Source: Venturia oleaginea (lineage: Eukaryota > Ascomycota > Dothideomycetes > Venturiales > Venturiaceae). From it: a stretch of 64,000 nt of DNA. The translations under genes and the position numbers were made by a program. Each line of letters opens with the position of its first letter. Position 1 is the stretch's first letter. Positions 31,105 to 41,470 of this stretch are shown here, one piece after another. The notes below the pieces were generated by a model. That model was not told the DNA's origin. It saw nothing but the letters and a program-made list of their open reading frames with translations, and searched no databases. The DNA lies in the NCBI GenBank assembly GCA_013176395.1, contig JABMLP010000038.1, forward strand, positions 62,001 through 126,000. Reading direction: 5' to 3'.

Positions 31105-32447
31105 CAGTACTAGGGCAAAAGTTTCCGTACAATTAAGCGAAAACGCGAAATCTACACCTCTCATTTTTTAACACATTATCTTTGCACTACCATTATGCCA
31201 CCTCAACGAAAGCCATTGACTCCTATAAACCCGCAGAGGCTTCCTAATCATCGTCTTACTCCATATCAACGCGGCAAAATTGATGCGCAGCGTGAAGCCG
31301 GGCTCAGTTTAGGCGCAATTGCGGCGCTACAAAAACTACCGCGTTCCACCATCCAATACAGCCTTGAAAAGGCCCCATTACGCCAGAACGGCGAATCCCT
31401 ACCTTCCAGCGGCCGGCCACGCTCGTATACAGACCGAGATGAACGATCTCTGTTACGCTTTATACATACGCAGCCTAAGTTAACGTACGAGGAGGTCAAA
31501 AGACAGGCTTGCATCGATTTTTCGAAGGATACCATCAGGAGGATATTGAAAGAGTACGGAATCGCAAATTGGAGGTCTGCAAGGCGCCCTTTCCTCACAC
31601 AGGTACATGCTGACGCCAGGAAGCTCTGGGCAGAGCAGCACATGTCGTGGAAAGCTGAAGATTGGGCGAAGATTATATGGTCTGACGAGTGCTCAGTTGA
31701 GCGAGGGACCGGCAAGGCAAGAACATGGTGTTTTCGCACACCAGGACAAAAATGGGAGACCTCAATGATTGATACCTATAAGAAGGGTAAAGGAGTGTCT
31801 ATCATGATTTGGGCATGCTTCTCTGGCCAAGTAGGGCGCTCTGAATTGTACATTCTTAAGCGTGACCTAGAGAGCAAGCGTCAAGGCTACTCTACGAACT
31901 CGTATATCAAGTTACTCGACGAAATGTTACCTACAGTATACGAACCGGGCCTTAAATTTATGCAGGATAACGCGCCTATCCACAAAGCCAAAAAGACTAC
32001 AGTCTGGTTTAAGGAAAACCTCATTCCACTACAAGATGCGCCGCCCTACAGTCGTGATATGAACCCGATTGAAAACCTCTGGCGGAGGCTCAAGGAATTG
32101 GTCTACAAAGTGGAACCTATGATTGAATACGTTACTGGCGGTGTAGACAATATACGAGAGGTTCTAGGAGAAGCACTTATTAAGGCCTGGCGGCTTATTG
32201 AACAACATTATTTTGATGCTGTACTTGAGTCAATGCCAAGGAGGGTTGAGGCATTACTGGCGGCAGATGGTTGGCACACAAAATACTAAATAGCTCACTG
32301 AATGGCTCATTTTGTAGCCCTGGTATTACTGTACATTATACGAGAATATGAGCGAAAATGATCGCGTTGAAAGCGCGATAATGTAATTACAAGAATCACC
32401 ATTTTTTGAGCGATCTCGGCTGTACGGAAACTTGTGCGACCCTACTG
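31105..32447 (+). mobile_element. Tc1-like transposon, apparently complete
   Basis: A 1343-bp element with imperfect terminal inverted repeats, both starting CAGTA and sharing 'aagtttccgtaca' ~15-20 bp inside. It is flanked by TA dinucleotides (31103-31104, 32448-32449), the classic Tc1/mariner target duplication. It encodes one uninterrupted transposase (31195-32289). Confidence 0.85.
31195..32289 (+). CDS. Tc1/mariner transposase, DD34E type
   Basis: A 364-aa protein in the nucleus-acting Tc1/mariner family, which cuts and pastes DNA at TA sites. It has a paired helix-turn-helix N-terminus (LTPYQRGKIDAQREAGLSLG.., then GRPRSYTDRDERSLLRFI). The catalytic residues are Asp in IIWSDECSVE, Asp in FMQDNAPIH, and Glu in MNPIENLW, with 34 residues between the last two, giving DD34E. 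The length is normal for the family and there is no stop or frameshift. Codons look like those of host genes. With its TIRs intact this is the best candidate in the window for an active cut-and-paste element. Confidence 0.9.
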   Translation: MPPQRKPLTPINPQRLPNHRLTPYQRGKIDAQREAGLSLGAIAALQKLPRSTIQYSLEKAPLRQNGESLPSSGRPRSYTDRDERSLLRFIHTQPKLTYEEVKRQACIDFSKDTIRRILKEYGIANWRSARRPFLTQVHADARKLWAEQHMSWKAEDWAKIIWSDECSVERGTGKARTWCFRTPGQKWETSMIDTYKKGKGVSIMIWACFSGQVGRSELYILKRDLESKRQGYSTNSYIKLLDEMLPTVYEPGLKFMQDNAPIHKAKKTTVWFKENLIPLQDAPPYSRDMNPIENLWRRLKELVYKVEPMIEYVTGGVDNIREVLGEALIKAWRLIEQHYFDAVLESMPRRVEALLAADGWHTKY

Positions 32448-32614
32448 TAGGTGCTCTCTAAGGAGCCGCCCAGGCCTGCTAAAGAGCCCACCAGCCCTTT
32501 TAAACGTGTCCTGTTAAAGTTGTTCCACTCCGTGCTGCGATCCACAAGTTTGAGGCATAAAACCTACACACGTCGCTGAATACTAACAGTATACACTTGC
32601 TCTTTTCTAGATGT

Positions 32615-34142
32615 CTATATAACCAGTGAGTCCTTCCGCTCTGCGTGCGTCTTTGGCGAGGACAAGCTGTAGCTTGCGAATTCGAAGTTGATTGACAGCG
32701 GAGAAATCTTCAAGCGTTGTGCCGCGTTCGCCAGCGTGCACCTGGAAGAGATTTTCCCCATACAAGATGTTAGTGCATCCTCCCTAGCTTGTTTGCACAC
32801 CAATACGATGCTCTTATCCTGCTTCTTTTCCCAACCCAAATTCCAGCCCATGTGGTTCAATTTCACGAGTACGGATCCATTTACACTTAATTCCTCCAGA
32901 TCCTTAGCCTTGTAGGTGAGTGGATGATTTGTTGCACTTCGTTGTTGAACCGCATCAACAAATGACAGGAGTACGGATTTGTGCCGCCAAACACCATTGA
33001 CATCGATGACAGAATCGCATTTGATGCGGTATCGGAAGATTTGGTGCCGTAACTCGAAGGGATGATTGATACCCTACCATAGGGAACTGGATTTTGTCCG
33101 CTTTGGAAATTCCTTGACGAGATCTTGTACGAGGGCGTTGACATGTTCGGGAAGACCCTTCGATAGTCCGTTCATCCTAATGCACACCCTTGTCCATGTT
33201 TGCGATGGCAAGCCTGAAACAATCAAGATGGGCTGTTTTGGAAAACGGTAGGTCGGCATTCGTGTCTGTTTCCATGGGTTTTTGCGTAGAGCGAAGGCCA
33301 TCACGACTGACGATCGCAGGTCCCTCTTCTGACACAGCATCTAGACCAATACAATTAGCTCCAGGGAAAGAATAGCGGGCTCAGCAATCATACCTTCTTC
33401 CAAAACGGTCGATGGATTTTGAGACTCAACTTTGTTGGAGACTTCATGAGCAACACGTGCTGCTGCAGGCGATTTGCTACCACTGGCGGAAATTTCCCGG
33501 TCCTCTCTCGCTTTCTTTGCGAATCGTCCGCCCAGGCCTCGTGGGGTCGAAGTAGGTTTTCGCTTCATCTTTGATGCTGTCGCAAGCCGAATTGAGGCTG
33601 TTTGGTGTTCTTTCAGCCGCGTGGCAGAGAGAAAATTGAAGGTATGTGAGACTTTGTGGAGTTGCTTCTCAAGTTTATGGGCTGGAAGACAATGTTGATG
33701 GTATAGAAGAAAGTGAGTGCTCGATCGGTATTGGTGCTACAATTGTTGGCTACTAAATTTCCAGCTGTTCTTGAGGCTTTTGTGCCAGGAATTGTGGAGG
33801 TGGTGGCATCTGGGTGTGGATGGAATGCTGAATAGCAGACTGGTATGTTTCCTGCTGATTCTGTCCCTAGAATCGAGACATCCAGAGATTGTGTTCCTGC
33901 TCCTTGAACTACTGAGTGTGCAATCCGAAGAAGCGATGGTACTCGCTGTTCTCCGAACGCAAAATGGCGTTTGCTCTGAAGAGCGAGTCGCAACTGCGCT
34001 CGGATGCGGTGAGCTTGCGGCTAAGCTCGCTATACTTGCCGCAGTAAGGAATCCGGTACTGCCGGAAGTCGCATCGCTGGCAGAGCTGGGAGGGTTTGGG
34101 ACCGGCTTGGAGTTTGGCGATCTTGTCGCCGATATCCAACAC
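32615..34142 (-). pseudogene. Hypothetical protein gene, decayed or multi-exon
   Basis: Successive minus-strand frames read like one protein. From 34142: IAKLQAGPKPSQLCQRCDF..PYCGKY..SLFRANAILRSE; then from about 33900 YSAFHPHPDATTST..; 33568-33341 KRKPTSTPRGLGGRFAKKAREDRE; 33340-33074 MPTYRFPKQPILIVSGLPSQTWTRVCIRMNG; to 32887 and finally 32866-32615 MGWNLGWEKKQDKSIVLVCKQ. Joining them needs several frame changes without good splice sites everywhere, so it is probably a pseudogene. I do not recognise the family. A CxxC..C set in the first segment may bind zinc. Confidence 0.5.
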
Positions 34143-34528
34143 CTTGTATTGTGCTTACTAAGTGATTGCGGTCATTTTTTCAAAAGTTTCGTTGAAAATA
34201 TAAGGAGCCAAGAGGGATAGCACAGGCCGTTTACTCTGTTACTAGCCAATCGAACGCCTTCATTCGGGGGTAGGTTATTTCAAAAGATTCGATTGATGAC
34301 ATTATTCGGTTCGCCCTCTGCCGTCAAACAGAATGGTGATTGGTTGCTCGCCATGCTACTAGGAAGGCGCTGATTTTCCCATCTGAATACGGGATGACCT
34401 CTTCGATATGGACCGTTGATATCGAAACACTGCCGCACGCATTTGGATAAATCTCAGGGCGGGGAATCTTTTGTACATATTCTGTCCGCAAGCCTGGTTC
34501 AATCCGACCCGATTGCGCCTTGCTATAT
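34143..34528. other. Left flank of the CACTA element
   Basis: No gene assigned. A minus-strand frame of ~70 codons adjacent to the CACTA end (34528 to about 34315) has protein-like composition but no family I recognise. It is not the continuation of the ABC transporter found on the other side of the CACTA element. Confidence 0.35.
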
Positions 34529-34789
34529 CACTACGGTCATAGAATTATGTAGATTACAACGATTTTAGGTGTATTTTACATCTAGATTCCCGTGGCCGAT
34601 TTCACCCTTTTTTGGTGTAATTTACAATGGAATCTCCGTTTTTTGGTGTACGTATCTTGTTACAATGCACTAGAAAATCCCGTAGATTACAATCCGTTCA
34701 AAAAGCAATATATTCTCGTGATCTCGGCGAGATTGCCGTGTCACTCATCACCACTAAATATAGTGTAATATAGCTAATATACAGTGATT

Positions 34790-37700
34790 TTAAGGCTCCA
34801 AACCATGCATTCTAACATAGTTCAAAGCCCCTACAATAAGCCGTGACTTGCGCGTGCGATGGCCCTCATCTTTTTCTTCTAGAACCCCAATTAGGCAGTA
34901 GATACCTTCCACCTCAATGATCTCCTTTCTACCATTCTCGTGAGCCACAGTAATCTGGTGTACGTAGTCATCCAATTGAGGGTTCTTCCACCGTGTAATG
35001 AGCGCATATTGACGAGATCTGACCATGAAAAATGTTGATATTGAGCCGAAATTGCAGCGTGGATTGGCTGCAGTGCGGTAGCAGACATAGTGGTCCCTGC
35101 GATTGAGGTCAGTGACGTATTGTGACGAGATTGAGCCAATTGAGACGTCTTTTGAGAGTTTGCAGCGCTTGTAGTAGATTATACGATACCTCGCGATCCT
35201 TGGCGTTATGGAGTTGACGATTTTGGCCAGATCTGAACGCATTCTACGGCTTAGATAGTGATATCTTTTGAATACGACATCTCCATCGACGTCATCGATC
35301 TCGTCGCTCAATGGCCGCCGCTGGCCACTGACTCGAGGGTATGGCGTAGGATCCTCGATATCGGGGTGTAGTCGATTACCATCGGTGGTCTCAAGTAACA
35401 TTATATGGTTGAGCTGTTCTACTCGTAATAGACCGTTACCAATCGACTTATCGATTTGTGACTTGCTTGTACCGTGACTCTTTGCCGCAAAACAGTATCT
35501 TTCGAGTGGATATGACCAATAGTAACGGCAAGGGCCGTTTTTTCTGATGATATCGGGTAGATGTAGAAGCCAGTGATGGTTGATTGAGCAAGCCATTAAC
35601 CTCTCCGGTACGTTACCGTAGTAGATTCGCTGATATTGGCTCACAAATCTGTATACAAACATCTCGAGATCGTTGAGTTGTTCAGGTGTAACAGATTCTG
35701 CAGTAGCAATATACCAGATCTCGTATAAATCGCAAAGATTTGAGTATGCAGGGCCATATAGATGACCGTGTAGAAGCGATATCCCATAGGTCTCAAGAAA
35801 GTCCTGCCATTCAGCCGATTTGAAGCCACGAATATGGTCGAATTTCCCTGGCATCCAGCACATTTTGGTGGGCATTGTAGTACGAGATTGACGTAGAGTC
35901 TTCGAGACGATATTCGCTACCGATGAGTTGAAAAGATAGTCACTACCTGGTGTATAGGTATCGTGATCTTTCTTATATGTATTGATCCGAGTACCGTTCC
36001 AGGTTTTCCAGAGAGTCTTCATGATAATGAGTGGAATATAATGCATAAGATCCATAGGGAAGCTATCAGGGAAGTGGAGGGTATCTAGTTCTAAGAGGAT
36101 GCTTTTTCGTACAACTCCTAGGTTTGTTAGTCAATGCTGATTAATTGAATTGGTATGAGTAGATCTCCACGCCAAGGCGTCAAAATAGTCATGAAATAAG
36201 GCTTTTTGTTAGTAAAACGGCTTAATAATCATACTATCTCGTAGAAGTATGCTGAGGGTGATTCTAACTGGTCCGGTACTTACCAACAAGATCTGCCCAA
36301 CCCTTACCAAGCAACAATGTATCCTCAATCTCTTGACGTAAGGCTTCTCTACAATGTAGATTACCCTTTAATTGATGCTCTGTATGAGGAACATAATAAG
36401 TCTTTTGCCCTGGCGACCATTTGGCTCGAATATAGCAGAATCTACAAGGACTCATTGCATTACCGGGGTGCTTCATTCCGCAGAGCTCAGATACTGCAGG
36501 GCCATCACCTATATGGTAGGTTAGTTAGCTAAAAAAAAGTATCTAGACTATTGAATGAAGTTGAAATAAATATTATTATAGATGTCTCCGGTAACCGAAT
36601 GACCATATATTGAAATAGAGAGGGACTTACCACAAACCAACACCACATTCGCTCGCATCGTGAACTCTCTACCACGGTATTTATTGTGTGCCTTGACCCC
36701 AGTTTTGAGAAGTTTGAGCTCGTCAACGAGAGGCCTTAGATAGCTGTCAATATCCTCATGTTTGTTGGGCCCTGGAATGACGAGAGAGAGTAATATATTA
36801 CCCTTCTTATAGCGAATCGATGGTGGTAGATTATAGTTGACGAGGATGACTGGGCTGACCGAGTGATTGCCCGATTTGATAGCTTGAACGCCATCATAAT
36901 GTAGTGCAAAAGCGATGTCAGTTGGTCGCTTGAAATAGCCTTCTTTTCTGAGATCTCGGTACCTTTCGCCGGACCACCAGTCATCATAGACTAATGGTAA
37001 CTGGTCAATAGGGTTGATCCAGTACTTTTGGTGGTGTTTTTGGAGGGTCTCTGCTCGTATAGCCGATTGGAATTGATACCTGAGGCGAGGTATAAGAGGG
37101 ATATATAGGAAGGTTTTTCGTGCACGGCGAGTGCTATAGTAATAACGAGGTTCGTTACAACTACTGCAACCCTCTAGATTAGCGTAATCGCCAGTGTATG
37201 CAATACAACTCTTGATACAGCAGTCAAAGGTTCTACCCTCGAGCCTCGTCAGTGCCGTAAGAACATCGCCGCGGCGGCGTAGATCTGGCAACTGTGTAGA
37301 CCACCCATTCTCGACGATATAGCGTAGCATATTGTATTGTTCTCAGCTGACATGGTAACCAACCCATTCAGAGAGTTGTAGATACCGTAATTGGGCGTCG
37401 GAGAGTTGACGTACTTAAAGAAAGTTAGCTTTATGTTAACTTGGGGACCTCCAGCGTAAATGAAAGGCCAATTCTGCTAAGAGGACGTTACAGGGATTAA
37501 AATTAGTGTAGAATGAGGTTATATCGTCCTCGAAAAGAATTGAAGTTGCTCAATCGCTGAAGGTTCCTATTTATCTCAAAGTTAACTTTAACTTACTTCG
37601 CTCAAAGTCGATTCCATCACCAACATCGATATCAGAATCGTAATCTAGTGGCTCATTCTGCTCATTCTGAGGGCTTGGCGGGGTGTGAGACTCATCATCG

Positions 37701-37870
37701 ACTATCTCGTCATCGGTCTCGATGCCGGCGGGCTCATCTGCAGCGTTATAGGTAGGAAGATTGAGGTTTTGACGTCGTATCCAAGCCTCACGATGTCTTG
37801 TACGAGTCCGGATAGAACATCGATGTATAGATTCGCCGAGATCTCGTTCAAAAAAGCAGAATACAGCCAT
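34790..37870 (-). pseudogene. CACTA transposase (Tnp2 family), one in-frame TGA
   Basis: Four-exon model: 37870-37597, 37413-36631, 36508-36284 and 36117-34790. All introns are GT..AG and phases are consistent; total 2610 nt. Exon 2 has TFDCCIKSC..CSSCNEPRY..RKTFLYIPLIPRL, the Tnp2 N-terminal zinc-finger-like motif, and LHYDGVQ..VILVNYNLPP..LVIPGPNKHEDIDSYLRPL. Exon 3 continues CGDGPAVSELCGMKHPGN..PCRFC. Exon 4 has SFPMDLMHYIPLIIMKTLW and a DUF4218-like region (DLYEIW..YWSYPLERYC). A TGA at 37343-37345 lies inside exon 2 where related proteins have Arg, so a CGA-to-TGA change is likely. Everything else is intact. Confidence 0.8.
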
Positions 37871-38119
37871 TTTTGGTATGCCAGCGAGAGTGATGTGTTC
37901 GAGTCACAATAGAGGTGTGAGATTCTGAGGCTACCGGCCGCAGAATCCACCTCCGGATTGACTCGAGACGTTTGAAACGGCTACTGATTCGGACATATCG
38001 TTATTGTTGGTGTATGAAACGGTCTAGATGTCATGCTAAGGTGGGGTTGAGGTGTATAATAGGAGAATCTAGCTGTAGATAATTCTACCTTCACGATTAA
38101 AACCTTTCAAAGACTTATA

Positions 38120-39379
38120 ATGGCGCCAAAAACAGCTTTGAGTGAACGCCCGATTGAGCAACCTCTTGATACCGAGATCACCACCTTGGCAGACATCCTC
38201 GTCACCATTAATCTGGCCGTGCGGAACTACCCGGAGAATATTCGCAAGGAGCTGATTGCAGACTATAAATCTGCGGTAGCGAAGTCACTCAATATCGCGA
38301 GATCTTATAGTCAAAAGGAGTCGGTTCCGATTCGCAATGGTGATGGGACTCTGAATCTTGAAGCGTTAGTAACTACTCAATATCTCATCAAAGAAAGCTA
38401 CTTATCTCTCTCTTTTAGTACACGTTTTAATCCCGTTAAGCAAACCAAGCCTTTTAAATCTCAGAGTCATACAGATCGTCAAAATCTGTTCACCGCCCTC
38501 CATACCGAAAGTCCTATTCTATCCAGATACGTAGGCTATTGGCCCTCCGCAGCGTTACTAAAGATCAAGTTGGACTATATTCGTACCGAAGAGTGCCGAC
38601 GAAGAAAGGTTATAATGACACCAAACGTTCCTCGAAAAAATGGCAGGGCAAAGTTGAAATCTACACCGATATCTACACCAACTTCATTAGCAAGTCAAGA
38701 CACCGAGGGTGCCAGAATGATCGATTTTACACCTTCAAAGCCATCAAAACAGTCCTCTCATGTCGCCGAGGTGCTTGCTACACCTGGTATCTATTCGAGG
38801 TCGGTTTCTGCCGAGCCATCTTTGCCATATACATACGACGATGAGGCCGCCGATTTCGAGGACTCTCAGGATCAGATCAATATCGATGATGATATTAGCG
38901 TCTATAGCGATGACCAACACGATGACTACGCCGCTCGAATTGACGAGATTGATGGCGACCTTGAAGCGCTAGATTCTACTCTACAATCTACTCAGATAGC
39001 CTCGAAAAAGCGCAAGGAACGAGACCCTCAAGATTCTACTCTTATATTGGCCCCGAGTGCTAAAAGAAGCTTTCAAAAAACGTCAATTGTGGTGGATGTT
39101 AACGATAATAACGAGAGAAAGAGAGCTGAAAAGAAAGATTCTTTGGCCAAACAAGCTCTTGCATTGAAAAAGAAGACACAGCAAGATGCAGCCCTGGTAC
39201 GTCAGAAAAGAAGCAGTTGGTTCAAGTCACTGAGTGGCCAATTACCCGAAATTGACGAAGAATCAGAGTCATGGTATATCATCGCTTCCACGGTATCTAA
39301 CAAGAAGATGGCATTTGGAAGAGTCTGCACGTACGAGTGCTTCATTGGGGCAAAGACCCTGGACGCGGAGGATGCATAG
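38120..39379 (+). CDS. Second ORF of the CACTA element, unknown function
   Basis: A 419-aa protein transcribed divergently from the transposase. It is charged, with an acidic middle (YDDEAADFEDSQDQINIDDDIS) and a basic, possibly coiled C-terminal region (NNERKRAEKKDSLAKQALALKKK), plus nuclear-signal-like KKRKER. No catalytic motif recognised. CACTA elements often carry a second gene for a DNA-binding accessory protein, and position and composition suggest that role; this is inference. The ORF is identical in the other palindrome arm (50505-51764). Confidence 0.7.
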   Translation: MAPKTALSERPIEQPLDTEITTLADILVTINLAVRNYPENIRKELIADYKSAVAKSLNIARSYSQKESVPIRNGDGTLNLEALVTTQYLIKESYLSLSFSTRFNPVKQTKPFKSQSHTDRQNLFTALHTESPILSRYVGYWPSAALLKIKLDYIRTEECRRRKVIMTPNVPRKNGRAKLKSTPISTPTSLASQDTEGARMIDFTPSKPSKQSSHVAEVLATPGIYSRSVSAEPSLPYTYDDEAADFEDSQDQINIDDDISVYSDDQHDDYAARIDEIDGDLEALDSTLQSTQIASKKRKERDPQDSTLILAPSAKRSFQKTSIVVDVNDNNERKRAEKKDSLAKQALALKKKTQQDAALVRQKRSSWFKSLSGQLPEIDEESESWYIIASTVSNKKMAFGRVCTYECFIGAKTLDAEDA

Positions 39380-39691
39380 CCCCCAGTTTAGGGCCTGGAT
39401 TGGAGGCTATCTGCCTATGTCGCTGTAATTATATAGTTAATCTGGTGATAGAGCTAGATTTGTTGTTTTTGCGGCGATGCGGCGATGCAGTGCACGTGAC
39501 TTTGGGGGGGGGGGGGATCTCCCCGCCAAAAACCAAAAAAAGGGCTGAAATTTACAATAGACTGAATGCTAGATTGTTTACGAACTTTTTTTGAGTACAA
39601 TGAGAATTCCTGAGAGAAATCCCGTAAAAAACGGTGATCTGGTTGTATTTTCCGTGATTTTGGCGTTTACAATGTGTTTGTGACCGTAGTG

Positions 39692-40837
39692 TTAGCAGAC
39701 GTCCCTCTGAGCACCACCTCGCCGCTGACTTTCCACAGATCTCCGAGCATGGCTTGTTGCAATGATGATTTGCCGGCACCGACTCGACCAACGATACGAG
39801 TCAATTCTCCTTTGTGCGCGGAGAAATCAATATCCTCGAGTGCATTTCGAGCTTCTGCTTTGTTCCAAGTGAAAGTGGCATCTCGAATTCGTACCGACTC
39901 TTCGCCTATTTCTTCAACCGTTTCCTTAGTGATGACCGCATCCTTCTGCAGCTCTTCAGCAGAGAAATAGGATGTCAATCTGCCGACCGCTACCGACGCC
40001 TCGATGATAGCGGTGATTACATTGGGCAGGACTGAGCGCGGGAAAGTTAGCAGGTTAAAGAGTGTCAGAGCAGGGAACACGATATCCGAGGTCAGCGGCT
40101 TATTCTGAGTTAGGACGAACACTGCAAATGTAGAGCAAGAGACCAGAAACGGTGTTGTTGACCAGGTAAAATTGGCGAAAGCTTGAGTAGCTCCAATCTT
40201 GCGCAAGGTCTTCAATTCCAGATCATTTCGAATGTAGTTGAGCTTGTTAATAAATGCCGTAGTCCATACGTAGAGTTTTATAGATTTCATGTTGTTGAGG
40301 ATCTCGGTCATAAGACGTGTTCGAGCATCTTTGTTTGCCATTTGCGTCTTTTGCAAAGACTTCATAAAACGAGCGATGAGCCCGTTAGCTGGAATCATAA
40401 GAACCATCACAACAACACCCGCAATCATACTGAGTCCCACTAGTTGATATAGTGAGATCATGCACAACACTACCTGGAACGGGGCAGACCAGAGTTGTTG
40501 GCCGTATTGAGTCAGATCCTGCAAGCGCTGAACATCCACAGCCATGTAATTCACTATGTCGCCGGTGGATTTTGCAGCCCGTCCCTCGTTCGAAAGTCGC
40601 ATTGACTTGACGTAGATTGAGGCTGTGAGAGCAGACTTGATTCTCATTCCTGTTTCGAAAGCTCTTTGAAAGTACTGATGCAAGGAAGCAGTCTGCATGA
40701 CTGAAACGAAGAACATCGTCAAAGCAATCGCCACACCTTTGATCTGCGATTGAGGAGATTCGGTAGTGTACGAATCGACCCCTGAGATCAAGAGCCGCAG
40801 AAGCTGTGGTTGGATGAACTGGGAGGCAGTCGCTGAC
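39692..40837 (-). pseudogene. ABCC-type (MRP/YCF1-like) ABC transporter fragment
   Basis: Minus-strand frame without introns or stops. It starts at FIQPQLLRLLISGVDSY, runs through a transmembrane domain (LHQYFQRAFETGMRIKSALTASIYVKSMRLS..STGDIVNYMAVDVQRLQDL, several membrane segments) and enters the first nucleotide-binding domain. That part has WNKAEARNALEDIDFSAHKGEL and a Walker A GRVGAGKSS, and ends just past GEVVLRG at the CACTA terminus. The N-terminal membrane domain, signature motif, Walker B, second TMD and second NBD are missing. The upstream end is cut by a copia fragment. It is a dead fragment of a vacuolar glutathione-conjugate pump type gene. Confidence 0.85.
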
Positions 40838-41124
40838 GGTTCACTACTACCACACTGACAATGGTGGAGAGTACGTTGATAAGGAAAGCGAGGCTATTCT
40901 AGCCACTCAGGGCATCACCCATCATCGCACGACTCCCTACAATCCTAAGCAGAACCCAAAAGCCGAGCGCTTCAATGGAGTTATCATGACTATGGCCAAC
41001 CCTTAATTCATCGCCTCAGGACTTCCAGAGAAGTACTGCCCTTTGGCCTACACTCATGAAAACTACGTTCGCGTGAGGATGTTGCATCCCAGTGGTTCAA
41101 TGACTATCTACAAGGCATGGTATG
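40838..41124 (+). pseudogene. Copia-1-like integrase fragment
   Basis: The plus-strand reading has HTDNGGEYVD..ATQGITHHRTTPYNPKQNPKAERFNGV, one stop, then LPEKYCPLAYTHENY and SMTIYKAW. It aligns with the Copia-1 integrase of this window, so a related copia element was here. It is cut on the left by the ABC fragment and on the right by the Copia-2 LTR. Confidence 0.85.
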
Positions 41125-41293
41125 TGTCGTATCCTTGGCACTGACAGGGGCGGTGCAATTTCTGCATCTCAAGGATACCTCAATGTTCGAAGAAGAACAA
41201 GAACAATCAAGAATACAAGAGACTTATCCATATATGTTTATTTCATTATCATTTCATTAATATTTCATACACGTGTACAAAGCCGAATCAACA
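41125..41293 (+). repeat. Copia-2 5' LTR
   Basis: 169 bp, TGTCGTATCC..CGAATCAACA. It matches the solo LTR at 25741-25932 and the inverted copy at 48584-48752. An AT-rich centre ('tatccatatatgttt') could serve as promoter. Confidence 0.9.
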
Positions 41294-41470
41294 CTGATTA
41301 GTGGTTACAAGGCGACCACAGATTAGCAAGAACCCAATTTTCCGACAATTGTACGAAACTCCCGCACTGCAGGAGATTATTGTACAACCCACGAGTCACG
41401 TATCGCACAACGGATACAATTCACTTAGATTTATTTGATCTAGAACAAATACGACATTGGAACCCGTACG

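Larger units (their letters stand above)
34529..39691 (-). mobile_element. CACTA (EnSpm) DNA transposon, 5.16 kb
   Basis: It begins CACTACGGTCA at 34529 and ends with the reverse complement TGACCGTAGTG at 39691. This is an 11-bp perfect terminal inverted repeat with the diagnostic CACTA start. Subterminal regions repeat 'tagattacaa' and 'tttacaat' motifs. It carries a Tnp2-type transposase gene (minus) and a divergent second ORF (plus). The flanking 3-bp sites (TAT left, TTA right) are not identical, so one side may have been rearranged. Its right-hand part sits in the large palindrome and is repeated at 50186-53538. Confidence 0.9.

Noticed and set aside
33717..34220. 167-codon plus-strand frame
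   Set aside because: Leu/Cys/Trp-rich translation that lies opposite the more protein-like minus-strand segments of the decayed gene.
39337..39594. Small ORF across the poly-G tract
   Set aside because: It depends on homopolymer length and differs between arms.
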